Shown: positions 1-7,567, counted from the first letter of the stretch. The stretch is 14,969 nucleotides of DNA from Hyphomicrobiales bacterium (GCA_023266695.1 JAHFPO010000046.1:1-14969), one strand, 5' to 3'. Numbers and translations are program-made. Notes: generated from the sequence alone by a model not told the origin.

Positions 1-1
1 C

Positions 2-424
2 GCTGCCCAGGTGGTGACGAGCCTGATCGGCAGTCAAGTGGATGCCGTCGTGCAATTGCCCGCCGCGCTTGCCGGTTTCGTCAAGAGCGGCCAAGTGCGG
101 CTGCTCGCGGCCCTGACCACAAATCGCGACCCCGCCTTCCCGGACGTGCCGACCGCGCGCGAACAGGGGCTCGACGTCTCGCTCGAGGCATGGCGCGGCA
201 TCGCCGCGCCCAAGGACACGCCCAAGCCGGTGATTGCGATGCTCGAGGCGGCCATCAGGAAGACGGTGGAGAGCCCCGAGTTCGTACAAGGCAATGAACG
301 CCTCGGCGCCCGCCCGGCCTTCATGCCCGCAACGGAGTTCGGCCGACTGATCGCAAAGGAGGACGTGGACCTTGCCCGCGTCATGGAATTGATCGGGCTG
401 AAGAAGGCGCCTGAAGTCAAATAG
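2..424 (+). CDS. TctC/Bug-family tripartite transporter substrate-binding protein, C-terminal part
   Basis: The reading frame is open from base 2, so the gene begins before the window; only about 140 C-terminal residues are present, ending in a TAG at 422-424. The segment reads like the second half of Bug/TctC periplasmic binding proteins: a 'GQVRLLAALT' strand, the 'FPDVPTAREQGLDV' motif, a 'WRGIAAPKDTPKPV' stretch and a C-terminal helix that ends a few residues after 'VMELIGLKK'. In this family the protein captures small carboxylates in the periplasm and delivers them to a TctAB membrane pair. The ligand cannot be told from this part. It converges on fhs with a 135-bp repeat-bearing gap, so it probably belongs to a different transcription unit that continues upstream. 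It is a different protein from the complete TctC at 9779-10795. Confidence 0.85.
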   Translation, partial: AAQVVTSLIGSQVDAVVQLPAALAGFVKSGQVRLLAALTTNRDPAFPDVPTAREQGLDVSLEAWRGIAAPKDTPKPVIAMLEAAIRKTVESPEFVQGNERLGARPAFMPATEFGRLIAKEDVDLARVMELIGLKKAPEVK

Positions 425-431
425 TCTTCCT

Positions 432-537
432 ACGTCATGCCCGGCCTTTGGCCGATCCAAGGGTAAACCTTGGGCTCAGCAACCACGTCTTAAACCCGTC
501 CAGCAGTCAACGGCCGGGACAAGCCCGGCCATGACGA
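432..537. repeat. Intergenic palindromic repeat element with hairpins between convergent genes
   Basis: This fills most of the gap between the TctC fragment and fhs. It is bounded by CGTCATG (433-439) and CATGACG (530-536), which are inverted copies of each other. Inside is a hairpin of GGCCGGG (512-518) and CCCGGCC (524-530) around ACAAG, and a second of CCAAGG (457-462) and CCTTGG (468-473) around GTAAA. It shares its layout and the GGGACAAGCCC loop region with the element at 3274-3358. No T-tract follows the hairpins on either strand, so a role as transcription stop for the convergent genes is possible but not shown. Such elements are common in Rhizobiales genomes. Confidence 0.7.
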
Positions 538-559
538 AGAGCAAAATTATTATCCGCTC

Positions 560-2284
560 TCAGAACAATCCGACGATGCGCCCGTCCGGGCCGACGTCGA
601 TGGCGTCGGCCGCCGGCACCCGCGGCAGGCCGGGCATAGTCATGATCTCCCCGCAGACCGCCACCACAAATTCGGCGCCGGCGGAGAGCCGCACCTCGCG
701 CACGTTGATGGTGTGATCGTTGGGCGCGCCCTTGGTGTCGGGGCTGGTGGTGAAGCTGTACTGGGTCTTGGCGATGCAGACCGGCAATTTGCCGTAGCCC
801 ATGGCCTCGAAGGCGGCGAGCTGATCCTTCACCGACTTGTCGGCGCTGGCGTCCTTGGCCCGGTAGATTTCCCTGGTGATGGTACGGATCTTTTCGTAGA
901 GCGGCATGTCGTCGGGATACAGGAACTTGAGCTTGCTCTTGCCGCTCTCGACGATTTTCACGACCGCCTTCGCGACATTGGCGGCGCCCTTGCTGCCCTC
1001 GGCCCAGTGATCTGCCATCAAGGCCTCGACCCCGAGCTTGGCGCAGCCTTGTTTCACGAGATCGATCTCGGCCGGCGTGTCGGCACTGAAACGGTTGATT
1101 GAGATCACCGGCACAATGCCAAATTTCTGCACGTTCTCGATGTGGCGCGCGAGATTGGCCATGCCGGCTTCGAGCGCCTTCAGGTTCTCGGCCTTAAGGT
1201 CCTCTTTTTTCACGCCGCCGTGCATCTTGAGGGCGCGGATGGTGGCGACCAGCACCGCGCAATCGGGCTTCAAGCCGGCCTTGCGGCACTTGATGTCGAA
1301 GAACTTCTCGCCCCCGAGATCGGCGCCGAAGCCCGCCTCGGTGACGACGTAGTCGCAGAGCTTGAGCGCGGTCGTGGTCGCGAGCACCGAGTTGCAGCCG
1401 TGCGCGATATTGGCGAACGGACCGCCGTGGATGAAGGCGGGCGTGCCCTCGAGCGTCTGCACCAGATTAGGCGCGAGCGCTTCCTTCAAGAGCGCCGTCA
1501 TCGGGCCGTGACCCTTGATCTCGCCCGCCCGCACCGGCTTGCGGTCGCGGGTGTAGCCGACGACGATTTTCGACAGCCGCTGCTTCAGGTCATCGAGGTC
1601 CTTGGCGAGGCAGAAGATCGCCATCACCTCCGATGCGACGGTGATGTCGAAACCGTCCTCGCGCGGAAAGCCGTTGGCGACGCCGCCGAGCGAGGAAACG
1701 ATGGAGCGCAGCGCGCGGTCGTTCATGTCCATGACACGGCGCCAGGCAATGCGGCGGGAATCGAGGCCGAGCGCATTGCCCCAGTAGATGTGATTGTCGA
1801 GGAGCGCCGCGAGCAGATTGTGAGCGGTGCCAATGGCGTGGATGTCGCCGGTGAAGTGGAGATTGATGTCCTCCATCGGTACCACCTGGGCATAGCCGCC
1901 GCCGGCGGCACCGCCCTTGACCCCGAAGCAGGGGCCGAGGGAGGGCTCGCGCAGGCACAACATCGCCTTCTTGCCGATGTGGTTGAGCGCGTCGGTGAGG
2001 CCGACGGTGGTGGTGGTCTTGCCCTCCCCCGCCGGCGTCGGCGTGATCGCCGAGACCAGGATCAATTTGCCGTCCGGCTTCCCCTTCAGCGATTTGATGT
2101 AATCCAACGACACCTTGGCCTTGTAATGGCCGTACGGCTCGAGGTGCTCAGGGGCGATGCCGAGCCGCTCCTTGGCGAGCTCCAGGATCGGCCGCATTTT
2201 GGCGGCCTGGGCGATCTCGATGTCGGATTTGGGATTGCTGTGTTGCGTCGCTGGCATCGTGGCTTTCTGTGCGGAGGCGGGCAT
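560..2284 (-). CDS. fhs: Formate-tetrahydrofolate ligase (10-formyl-THF synthetase)
   Basis: Catalyses formate + ATP + THF to 10-formyl-THF + ADP + Pi in the cytoplasm, the entry of formate into the folate C1 pool. The 574-aa length is close to the usual ~555-560. The phosphate-binding loop TPTPAGEGKT lies at residues 81-90. Both FTHFS family signatures are visible: GVKGGAAGGGY shortly after the P-loop region and VATIRALKMHGG in the middle of the protein. I chose the ATG at 2284 because AAGGAA lies about 7 nt upstream; an adjacent GTG (2287) and an ATG at 2257, which has a poorer ribosome site, are alternatives. It is the last gene of the minus-strand run, 32 bp after the formyltransferase-like gene, so it should use formate released by Frc/Oxc turnover. 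No truncation or missing motif was seen. Confidence 0.97.
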   Translation of the reverse strand: MPASAQKATMPATQHSNPKSDIEIAQAAKMRPILELAKERLGIAPEHLEPYGHYKAKVSLDYIKSLKGKPDGKLILVSAITPTPAGEGKTTTTVGLTDALNHIGKKAMLCLREPSLGPCFGVKGGAAGGGYAQVVPMEDINLHFTGDIHAIGTAHNLLAALLDNHIYWGNALGLDSRRIAWRRVMDMNDRALRSIVSSLGGVANGFPREDGFDITVASEVMAIFCLAKDLDDLKQRLSKIVVGYTRDRKPVRAGEIKGHGPMTALLKEALAPNLVQTLEGTPAFIHGGPFANIAHGCNSVLATTTALKLCDYVVTEAGFGADLGGEKFFDIKCRKAGLKPDCAVLVATIRALKMHGGVKKEDLKAENLKALEAGMANLARHIENVQKFGIVPVISINRFSADTPAEIDLVKQGCAKLGVEALMADHWAEGSKGAANVAKAVVKIVESGKSKLKFLYPDDMPLYEKIRTITREIYRAKDASADKSVKDQLAAFEAMGYGKLPVCIAKTQYSFTTSPDTKGAPNDHTINVREVRLSAGAEFVVAVCGEIMTMPGLPRVPAADAIDVGPDGRIVGLF

Positions 2285-2316
2285 CACGAATTTCCTTGCC
2301 TAAGCGGGATGACGGA

Positions 2317-3246
2317 TCAGACGAGCCGCGTGCCGGCGGCGAGCTTGGCGGCGGTGGCGAATTCTCCGGCGGCAACCTTGGGGCCGTCGGCGGGCTTTAC
2401 GCGCAGGACCTTGATACGGCCGTCGGCGCAGACGACGGTGAAACCGTCGGCCTCGACGGCGGCGACTTCGCCCATCTTGCCGCCGATGCCCGATGGGTCG
2501 CGAGCCGGGATCGGTTTCGAATCGTAGATCTGGAGTCTCTTGCCCTCACACGTGGTCCAGGCGCCGGGCGCCGGATTACAGCCGCGGATGAGATTGTAGA
2601 TTTGCGACCAGGGCTTGGCCCAATCGATCTTCGCGTTCTCTGCGCCGCACCAGCCTTCGTAGCTCGCTTGCCGATCGTCCTGTTTCTTGCGCGACGCCTT
2701 GCCGGCCTTCACCAGGTCGACGGCCTCGCACAGCGCCTCGACGCCCATCGGGAACAGGCGATCGAAATAAACCGTGCCGAGCGTGTCGTCGGGGCCGATC
2801 GGCGTCTTTTTCTGCAGCAGGATGTCGCCGGTATCGAGTCCGTTGTCGGGCCAGAAGATCGACAAGCCCGTCTCGGCCTCGCCCTTGATGATCGGCCAGT
2901 TGATCGAGCTGGGGCCGCGGAATTTCGGCAACAGCGAGGGGTGATACTGGATCGAACCCTTGGCCGGGATGCTGAGGAATTCTTCTGGCACGAACAGCGT
3001 GACGAAGGCCATCACCTGCAAGTCGGGCTTGAGCTTCTTGAACTCCTCCCACACCTCGGGCTTGCGATAGGACGCGGGTTGATGGACGGGAAGCTTGGCG
3101 GCGAGCGCGGCCTCCTTGAGCGGATCAGCTTTCTGTCCCGGCTTTTCCGGCGCCACATAGACGGCGACCACGTTCTCGCCGCGCTTCAACAGCGCATCGA
3201 GCACCGACTTGCCGAAGGCTTGCTGGCCGTGGACCACGATACGCAT
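2317..3246 (-). CDS. Formyltransferase-fold protein, ALDH1L1-type 10-formyl-THF hydrolase/Fmt homologue
   Basis: A 309-aa protein of the formyltransferase superfamily. The N-terminal domain (1-~205) carries HPSLLPKFRG (102-111) and GLDTGD (136-141); His102 and Asp141 correspond to the catalytic His and Asp of the family. The C-terminal part (~205-309) has the Fmt_C-like layout. The text YEGWCGAENAKIDW and IRGCNPAPGAW resembles the hydrolase domain of vertebrate ALDH1L1 more than tRNA-modifying Fmt. The family moves or hydrolyses the formyl group of 10-formyl-THF. Start at ATG 3246 (MRIVVHGQQAFG) is preceded by AAAGGGGATGG; the frame stays open upstream to 3345 but only through a repeat. Its place between frc and fhs ties it to formyl-group metabolism. 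A housekeeping methionyl-tRNA formyltransferase role is less likely because no def gene is adjacent. The exact reaction is not known from sequence. Confidence 0.85.
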   Translation of the reverse strand: MRIVVHGQQAFGKSVLDALLKRGENVVAVYVAPEKPGQKADPLKEAALAAKLPVHQPASYRKPEVWEEFKKLKPDLQVMAFVTLFVPEEFLSIPAKGSIQYHPSLLPKFRGPSSINWPIIKGEAETGLSIFWPDNGLDTGDILLQKKTPIGPDDTLGTVYFDRLFPMGVEALCEAVDLVKAGKASRKKQDDRQASYEGWCGAENAKIDWAKPWSQIYNLIRGCNPAPGAWTTCEGKRLQIYDSKPIPARDPSGIGGKMGEVAAVEADGFTVVCADGRIKVLRVKPADGPKVAAGEFATAAKLAAGTRLV

Positions 3247-3273
3247 TCGTCCATCCCCTTTGCTCTTCTTCTT

Positions 3274-3358
3274 GTCATCGCCGGGCTTGTCCCGGCGATC
3301 CCGATCGGATGGATGCCGACCACCCAAACAGGATGCGCGGGCCAAGCCCGCGCATGAC
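3274..3358. repeat. Palindromic repeat element inside the oxalate gene run
   Basis: Occupies most of the 120-bp gap between frc and the formyltransferase-like gene. It starts with GTCATC and ends with ATGAC, and holds two hairpins: ATCGCCGGG (3277-3285)/CCCGGCGAT (3291-3299) around CTTGT, and TGCGCGGG (3334-3341)/CCCGCGCA (3347-3354) around CCAAG. It is of the same family as 432-537. In the transcript it would fold into two stable stem-loops and could affect decay or coupling between frc and the folate genes; this is inference. Confidence 0.7.
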
Positions 3359-3366
3359 GAAACAAG

Positions 3367-4755
3367 TTACGCCGCCGCTTTCGATTTCAACGGTGCGCTG
3401 GTCGCTCCCGATTGTAGAATCTCCGTCACTTCCTTTTCGCTGTATCCCAGCACCTTGCCGAGAATTTCCTTAGTATGCTCGCCAAGCAGCGGCGAGCGCT
3501 TCACCTCGGAGATCGAATCCGACAACTTGATCGGGTTGCCGACCGTCAAGTACTTGCCGCGCGTCGGATGATCGACTTCGACCATGGTACCGGTCTTCCT
3601 CAACGACTGCTCCTCGGCGAGCTCCTTCATCGAAAGGATCGGACCGACCGGAATGTCGACGGGGTTGCAGATCTCCATGACCTCGTACTTGGTCTTGGTC
3701 ATGGTCCACTGCTCAATGGTCGCGAAGATGTGCTTGAGCCGCGGCAACCGCGCCGGCGGCGTCGCGTAGTCCTTGTCGGTCTTCCATTCCGGCTTGCCGA
3801 TGACGTCGCAGACCTTCTCCCAGATCGGAGCCTGGGTGATGAAATAGATGTAGGCGTCGGGGTCGGTCTCCCAGCCCTTGCACTTGAGAATCCAGCCGGG
3901 TTGGCCGCCGCCCGAATCGTTGCCGGCGCGCGGCACGCTATCGCCGAACGGAACCCCCTCTCCGAATTGGCCGTATTCCTTGAGCGGCCCGTGCTTGAGG
4001 CGTTGCTGATCGCGCATCTTCACGCGGCAAAGATTGAGCACGCCGTCCTGCATCGCGACATTGATGCGTTGGCCGCGGCCCGTCTTGGTGCGCTGGTAGA
4101 GCGCGGTGACGATGCCGAACCCGAGAAGCAGGCCGGTTCCCGAGTCGCCGATTTGGGCACCGGTCACCAGCGGCGGGCCGTCGCGAAAGCCTGTGGTCGA
4201 GGCCGCGCCGCCCGCGCATTGCGCGATGTTCTCGTAGACCTTGCAATCCTCGAACGGACCCGGTCCGAAGCCCTTGATCGAGGCGACGATCATCCGTGGA
4301 TTGAGCTTGTGGATGTAATCCCAGGTCAGTCCCATGCGGTCGAGCACGCCCGGCCCGAAGTTCTCCACCAGCACGTCGCAATGCTTGATCAGCCGCTCGA
4401 GCACCGCCTTGCCCTTAGGGTGTTTGGTGTCGAGGGTAATCGAGCGCTTGTTGTGGTTGAGCATGGTGAAATAGAGGCTGTCGGCGTTCGGGACGTCGCG
4501 CAGCTGCCCGCGCGTGATGTCGCCGATGCCGGGACGTTCCACCTTGATCACGTCGGCGCCGAACCAGCCCAGAATCTGTGTGCAGGTAGGGCCGGCCTGG
4601 ACGTGGCTCAGGTCGAGAATGCGCACGCCGTCGAGCGCCTTGCCAGCCTTGCCATAAGGCAATTTCGAGGGCGCCGGCAGCGCGGCGGCCGTTTTCTTCA
4701 CGGTCGCTTTCTTCGCCGCGGGTCTTGCCTGCTTTGCCTTCTTGCGCGTGGCCAT
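3367..4755 (-). CDS. frc: Formyl-CoA:oxalate CoA-transferase (class III, CaiB/Frc family)
   Basis: Transfers CoA from formyl-CoA to oxalate, giving oxalyl-CoA and formate; it works with Oxc in the cytoplasm. Of 462 residues, the Frc body starts near 41 (LDGVRILDLSHVQAGPTCTQ). The catalytic Asp is D204 in IGDSGTG (Asp169 in the Oxalobacter enzyme), Gln17 corresponds to Q53, and the flexible glycine loop is the SGGGQPGW text. VENFGPGVLDRMG and SMKELAEEQ are typical of the family. Two oddities: a ~38-residue Lys/Ala/Pro-rich N-terminal extension absent from usual Frc, and Gln84 where Oxalobacter Frc has Trp48. The ATG at 4755 is preceded by GGAGG and no internal ATG comes before residue 98, so the extension looks real. 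It lies 72 bp downstream of a short frc-like ORF and upstream of the formyltransferase gene. A related substrate (another dicarboxylate) cannot be excluded. Confidence 0.93.
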   Translation of the reverse strand: MATRKKAKQARPAAKKATVKKTAAALPAPSKLPYGKAGKALDGVRILDLSHVQAGPTCTQILGWFGADVIKVERPGIGDITRGQLRDVPNADSLYFTMLNHNKRSITLDTKHPKGKAVLERLIKHCDVLVENFGPGVLDRMGLTWDYIHKLNPRMIVASIKGFGPGPFEDCKVYENIAQCAGGAASTTGFRDGPPLVTGAQIGDSGTGLLLGFGIVTALYQRTKTGRGQRINVAMQDGVLNLCRVKMRDQQRLKHGPLKEYGQFGEGVPFGDSVPRAGNDSGGGQPGWILKCKGWETDPDAYIYFITQAPIWEKVCDVIGKPEWKTDKDYATPPARLPRLKHIFATIEQWTMTKTKYEVMEICNPVDIPVGPILSMKELAEEQSLRKTGTMVEVDHPTRGKYLTVGNPIKLSDSISEVKRSPLLGEHTKEILGKVLGYSEKEVTEILQSGATSAPLKSKAAA

Positions 4756-4789
4756 CGTTTCCTCCGCCTCAAGAAATTGTCGCGATCAA

Positions 4790-4818
4790 GCGGGCCGGCA
4801 GTGTCGCCGCCGGCCCGC
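4790..4818. other. Stem-loop between frc fragment and frc
   Basis: GCGGGCCGGC (4790-4799) and GCCGGCCCGC (4809-4818) form a perfect 10-bp stem with a 9-nt loop, 9 nt after the stop codon of the frc-like fragment on the transcribed minus strand. No run of T follows, so it looks like an intercistronic stem-loop or the leftover end of a former gene and not a full terminator. Confidence 0.6.
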
Positions 4819-4827
4819 CATTCGCCG

Positions 4828-4989
4828 TTACTTGTACATGGTCTGATTCTTGGTGCCCGGCGCGTATTCGACGCCTAGACATTCAACCTTGATAACATCC
4901 GCGCCGAACCACGCGAGCAGTTGGGTGCAGGTCGGCCCCGACTGCACGTGCGTGAAGTCGAGGATCTTGACGCCTTCCCGTGCTTTCAT
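4828..4989 (-). pseudogene. Chimeric 53-codon frc-like fragment
   Basis: A short ORF between oxc and frc with a good ribosome site (GAGGAG, 7 nt before the ATG at 4989). Residues 6-36 (GVKILDFTHVQSGPTCTQ then LLAWFGADVIKVE) match the N-terminus of the neighbouring full-length Frc at 25 of 31 positions. The Arg and Pro after the Glu are changed to Cys and Leu, and from residue ~40 the sequence (GVEYAPGTKNQTMYK, then stop) has no resemblance to Frc. The catalytic Asp and the rest of the fold are absent. DNA differs from frc at many wobble positions, so this is an old or foreign paralogue and not a fresh copy. I read it as a remnant of a second frc after an internal deletion that joined it to an unrelated 3' end. 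It is still translatable, so a small-protein role cannot be ruled out. Confidence 0.7.
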
Positions 4990-5000
4990 TGCGTGCTCCT

Positions 5001-6755
5001 CTATTTCTTGCGAACCACGCTTTGCGGGTTGAGGTTGCCGATTCTGCCGCTCTCGCTGCCGGCCGCTGGGTCGATCGCCGCGTTGATGAGGGTCGGCTTA
5101 CGGGAGTCTATGGCCTTGTTCACGGCGCGGCTCAGCTCGTCGGGCGTTGTCACATGGACGCCAACGCCGCCGAATCCTTCCATGATCTTGTCGTAGCGCG
5201 CGTCTTTGACGAAGACGGTTGTCGCAGGGTCCGAACCGCCAGTGGGATTGACGTCGGTTCCGCGATAGATGCCGTTGTTGTTGAAGACGACGATGCAGAC
5301 CGGCAGGTTGTATCGGCAAATCGTTTCCACTTCCATGCCGGAGAAACCAAAGGCGCTGTCGCCTTCGACCGCGAGCACGGATTTACCGGTCTCCACGGCG
5401 GCTCCGACGGCAAAGCCCATGCCGATGCCCATGACGCCCCAGGTGCCGACGTCCAGGCGTTTGCGCGGTTGATACATGTCGATGACGCCGCGCGCGAGAT
5501 CGAGCGTGTTGGCGCCTTCGTTGACGAGGATGACATCCGGCCGCTCTTTGATCACGGTGCGCAGTGCACCGAGCGCGCTGTGGAAGTCCATCGGCGCCGA
5601 ATTTTTCATCAGCTTCGACGACATCTTGGCGATGTTTTCTTCCTTGCGCGTATTGACGGCGGAAATCCAATCGGCCGGCGCGGCGGGCCACTTGCTGCCC
5701 ATGCCCTCAAGAAGCGCGGATATGCAGGAGCCGATGTCGCCGACCACCGGAGCGACAATCTCGACGTTGCTGTCCATCTCCTTGGGCTCGATGTCGATCT
5801 GGATGAACTTCTTCGATCCGGGCTCACCCCAGGTCTTGCCCTTGCCGTGCGACAGAAGCCAGTTGAGGCGTGCGCCAATCATCATGACGACGTCCGCGTC
5901 TTTCAGCACCGTCGAGCGCGCCGCACCCGCGCATAGCGGATGCGTGTCAGGCAACAGGCCCTTGGCCATGCTCATCGGCAGGAAAGGAACGCCGCTCTTC
6001 TCGATCAACGCGCGAATCGCGTCATCGGCCTGCGCGTATGCCGCACCTTTGCCGAGAATGATCAGGGGGCGCTTGGCACCCTTCAGTACATCGAGCGCAC
6101 GCTTGACAGCGGCCGGAGCGGGAAGCTGGGCCGGTGCCGGGTCGATGACTTTGACGAGTGACTTGGCTCCAGCCTCTGCGTCCATAACCTGAGAGAAAAG
6201 TTTAGCCGGCAGATCAAGATAGACGCCGCCCGGACGGCCGGACACAGCCGCGCGGATCGCGCGCGCCACGCCGATGCCGATGTCTGCGGCATGCAGCACG
6301 CGGAAGGCCGCCTTGCAGAGGGGCTTGGCGATGGCCAGTTGGTCCATCTCTTCGTAGTCGCCCTGCTGCAGGTCGACAATCTCGCGCTCCGACGAGCCGC
6401 TGATTAGGATCATCGGGAAGCAGTTGGTCGTGGCGTTGGCGAGCGCCGTCAGGCCGTTGAGAAAGCCGGGAGCCGACACCGTGAGGCAGATGCCGGGCTT
6501 TTTCGTCAGGAAGCCGGCGATTGCAGCTGCATTGCCAGCGTTCTGCTCGTGCCGGAACGAGATGACGCGAATGCCTGCGGCCTGCGCCATACGGCCAAAG
6601 TCCGTGATCGGGATGCCAGGCACACCGTAGATCGTGTTGAGGCCGTTCAGCTTGAGCGCATCGATGACGAGGTGAAAGCCATCCGTCAACTCCTGCTGTG
6701 CTTCGGCCGTCGTTGTCGTTCCCGGCTTCTTTGCCTTCAATGCTGTCTCAGCCAT
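5001..6755 (-). CDS. oxc: Oxalyl-CoA decarboxylase (thiamine diphosphate-dependent)
   Basis: Decarboxylates oxalyl-CoA to formyl-CoA and CO2 in the cytoplasm, the committed step of oxalate breakdown. The 584 residues follow the three-domain ThDP layout: Pyr domain with catalytic Glu70 in FRHEQNAG, the oxalyl-CoA signature SSEREIVDLQQGDYEEMDQL (Tyr134 and Glu135 match Tyr120/Glu121 of the Oxalobacter enzyme), a central nucleotide-binding-like domain, and a PP domain with the metal/ThDP motif GDSAFGFSG (465-473) to NNNGIY. The C-terminal lid SGRIGNLN is kept, including the Ser and Arg that cover the substrate in the known structure. The N-terminus is about 14 residues longer than in Oxalobacter. 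Start ATG at 6755 has GGGAGGA just upstream. It lies 27 bp after gntR and 11 bp before the frc fragment, so it is surely cotranscribed with them. Confidence 0.97.
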   Translation of the reverse strand: MAETALKAKKPGTTTTAEAQQELTDGFHLVIDALKLNGLNTIYGVPGIPITDFGRMAQAAGIRVISFRHEQNAGNAAAIAGFLTKKPGICLTVSAPGFLNGLTALANATTNCFPMILISGSSEREIVDLQQGDYEEMDQLAIAKPLCKAAFRVLHAADIGIGVARAIRAAVSGRPGGVYLDLPAKLFSQVMDAEAGAKSLVKVIDPAPAQLPAPAAVKRALDVLKGAKRPLIILGKGAAYAQADDAIRALIEKSGVPFLPMSMAKGLLPDTHPLCAGAARSTVLKDADVVMMIGARLNWLLSHGKGKTWGEPGSKKFIQIDIEPKEMDSNVEIVAPVVGDIGSCISALLEGMGSKWPAAPADWISAVNTRKEENIAKMSSKLMKNSAPMDFHSALGALRTVIKERPDVILVNEGANTLDLARGVIDMYQPRKRLDVGTWGVMGIGMGFAVGAAVETGKSVLAVEGDSAFGFSGMEVETICRYNLPVCIVVFNNNGIYRGTDVNPTGGSDPATTVFVKDARYDKIMEGFGGVGVHVTTPDELSRAVNKAIDSRKPTLINAAIDPAAGSESGRIGNLNPQSVVRKK

Positions 6756-6782
6756 GGGAATCCTCCCTCGAAAGCTGTTTTT

Positions 6783-7502
6783 TTATTCCAGATAGTCGGC
6801 GTATTGCTTGACGTGCTCAGCGAGCCCAAGCGCGTGATCGCGCACGAGATTGCCGGCCCGCTCCGTATCGCGCGCTTCGAGCGCCTGAATGATGTTCATG
6901 TGATCGCGGATCGAGCGGTCGGCGCGGTCCTGCTCGCCGATGGTCTTGCGCCGGATCATCCGCATGTGGGTGAAGAGGTTCTCGGCGAGATCGACGAGCA
7001 TGCGGTTGTGGCTCATGCGGATGATGCTCTGGTGAAATTCGATATTGACCTCGGAATATTCATCCAGATTGGCGTACGGCTGGCCATTCTCGAAGGTCGC
7101 GAACATCTTGCGCAGGGTCGCGATCTCCTCGTCGGTGGCCGTCTGCGTGATCAGGCGCGCGGCCATGCCTTCGAGCGCCGCCCAGGCGGTGATCATCTCG
7201 ATCACCTCTTCCTTGGTCTTGCGCACCACGTAGATGCCGCGGCGCGGCACCGAGCGGACGAAACCTTCCCGCTCGAGCTGCGCCATCGCCTCGCGTACCG
7301 GGGTGCGGGAAATACCGAGGTCCTGGGCGAGCCGGCGCTCGTCGAGCCGCACTTCGCTCGGCTGATCGTAGATGTTCAACGACATGATCACGTCCTTCAG
7401 CGACGCATAGGCGCGATCCTTGAAGGTCGAGGTGTCTTCCAGCGGTGCCAGCACGACGCGCGGCGGCATGGCGGGTTCTCGTCGTAACGGGGCTGCGCTC
7501 AT
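6783..7502 (-). CDS. GntR-family regulator, FCD (FadR/VanR-like) subfamily
   Basis: A 239-aa DNA-binding regulator. The winged helix-turn-helix is at about 28-95 (LAQDLGISRTPVREAMAQLE, then the wing RSVPRRGIYV), and the all-helical FCD ligand domain at about 100-235. The usual FCD metal/carboxylate pocket can be traced: Asn153, His157, His201 and His223. FCD regulators typically bind an organic acid or acyl-CoA and release a palindromic operator. Here the gene sits between the transporter genes and oxc, so oxalate, oxalyl-CoA or formyl-CoA is the likely signal (inference). The ATG at 7502 has a weak ribosome site (AAGAAAG); an internal ATG at 7469 is possible because the first ~25 residues are poorly structured. 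Candidate operators lie in the gap in front of it and in front of tctC. Confidence 0.93.
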   Translation of the reverse strand: MSAAPLRREPAMPPRVVLAPLEDTSTFKDRAYASLKDVIMSLNIYDQPSEVRLDERRLAQDLGISRTPVREAMAQLEREGFVRSVPRRGIYVVRKTKEEVIEMITAWAALEGMAARLITQTATDEEIATLRKMFATFENGQPYANLDEYSEVNIEFHQSIIRMSHNRMLVDLAENLFTHMRMIRRKTIGEQDRADRSIRDHMNIIQALEARDTERAGNLVRDHALGLAEHVKQYADYLE

Positions 7503-7537
7503 GGTGCTTTCTTGGGTTCAACGCCGATCCAACCATG

Positions 7538-7562
7538 GGTTCAGCTCCGATTCAGCTGAACC
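7538..7562. promoter_or_regulatory. Inverted repeat in the gntR leader
   Basis: GGTTCAGCT (7538-7546) and AGCTGAACC (7554-7562) are a perfect 9-bp inverted repeat with a 7-nt spacer, and TTCAGCTGAA (7551-7560) is itself a palindrome. It lies between the predicted transcription start and the gntR ATG, so it is either a regulator site or an RNA hairpin in the leader. A related half-repeat GGGTTCAACGCCGATCC occurs at 7514-7530. Confidence 0.5.
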
Positions 7563-7567
7563 AACTG

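Noticed and set aside
1142..2527. 461-codon plus-strand ORF antisense to fhs
   Set aside because: Mirror of a strongly conserved fhs; no recognisable domain, biased composition.
3247..3345. Upstream extension of the formyltransferase-like gene to a start at 3345
   Set aside because: The added residues translate the palindromic repeat, while the ATG at 3246 opens exactly with the conserved beta strand and has a ribosome site.
3475..4878. 467-codon plus-strand ORF antisense to frc
   Set aside because: Mirror of frc and the frc fragment; no family features and no ribosome site.
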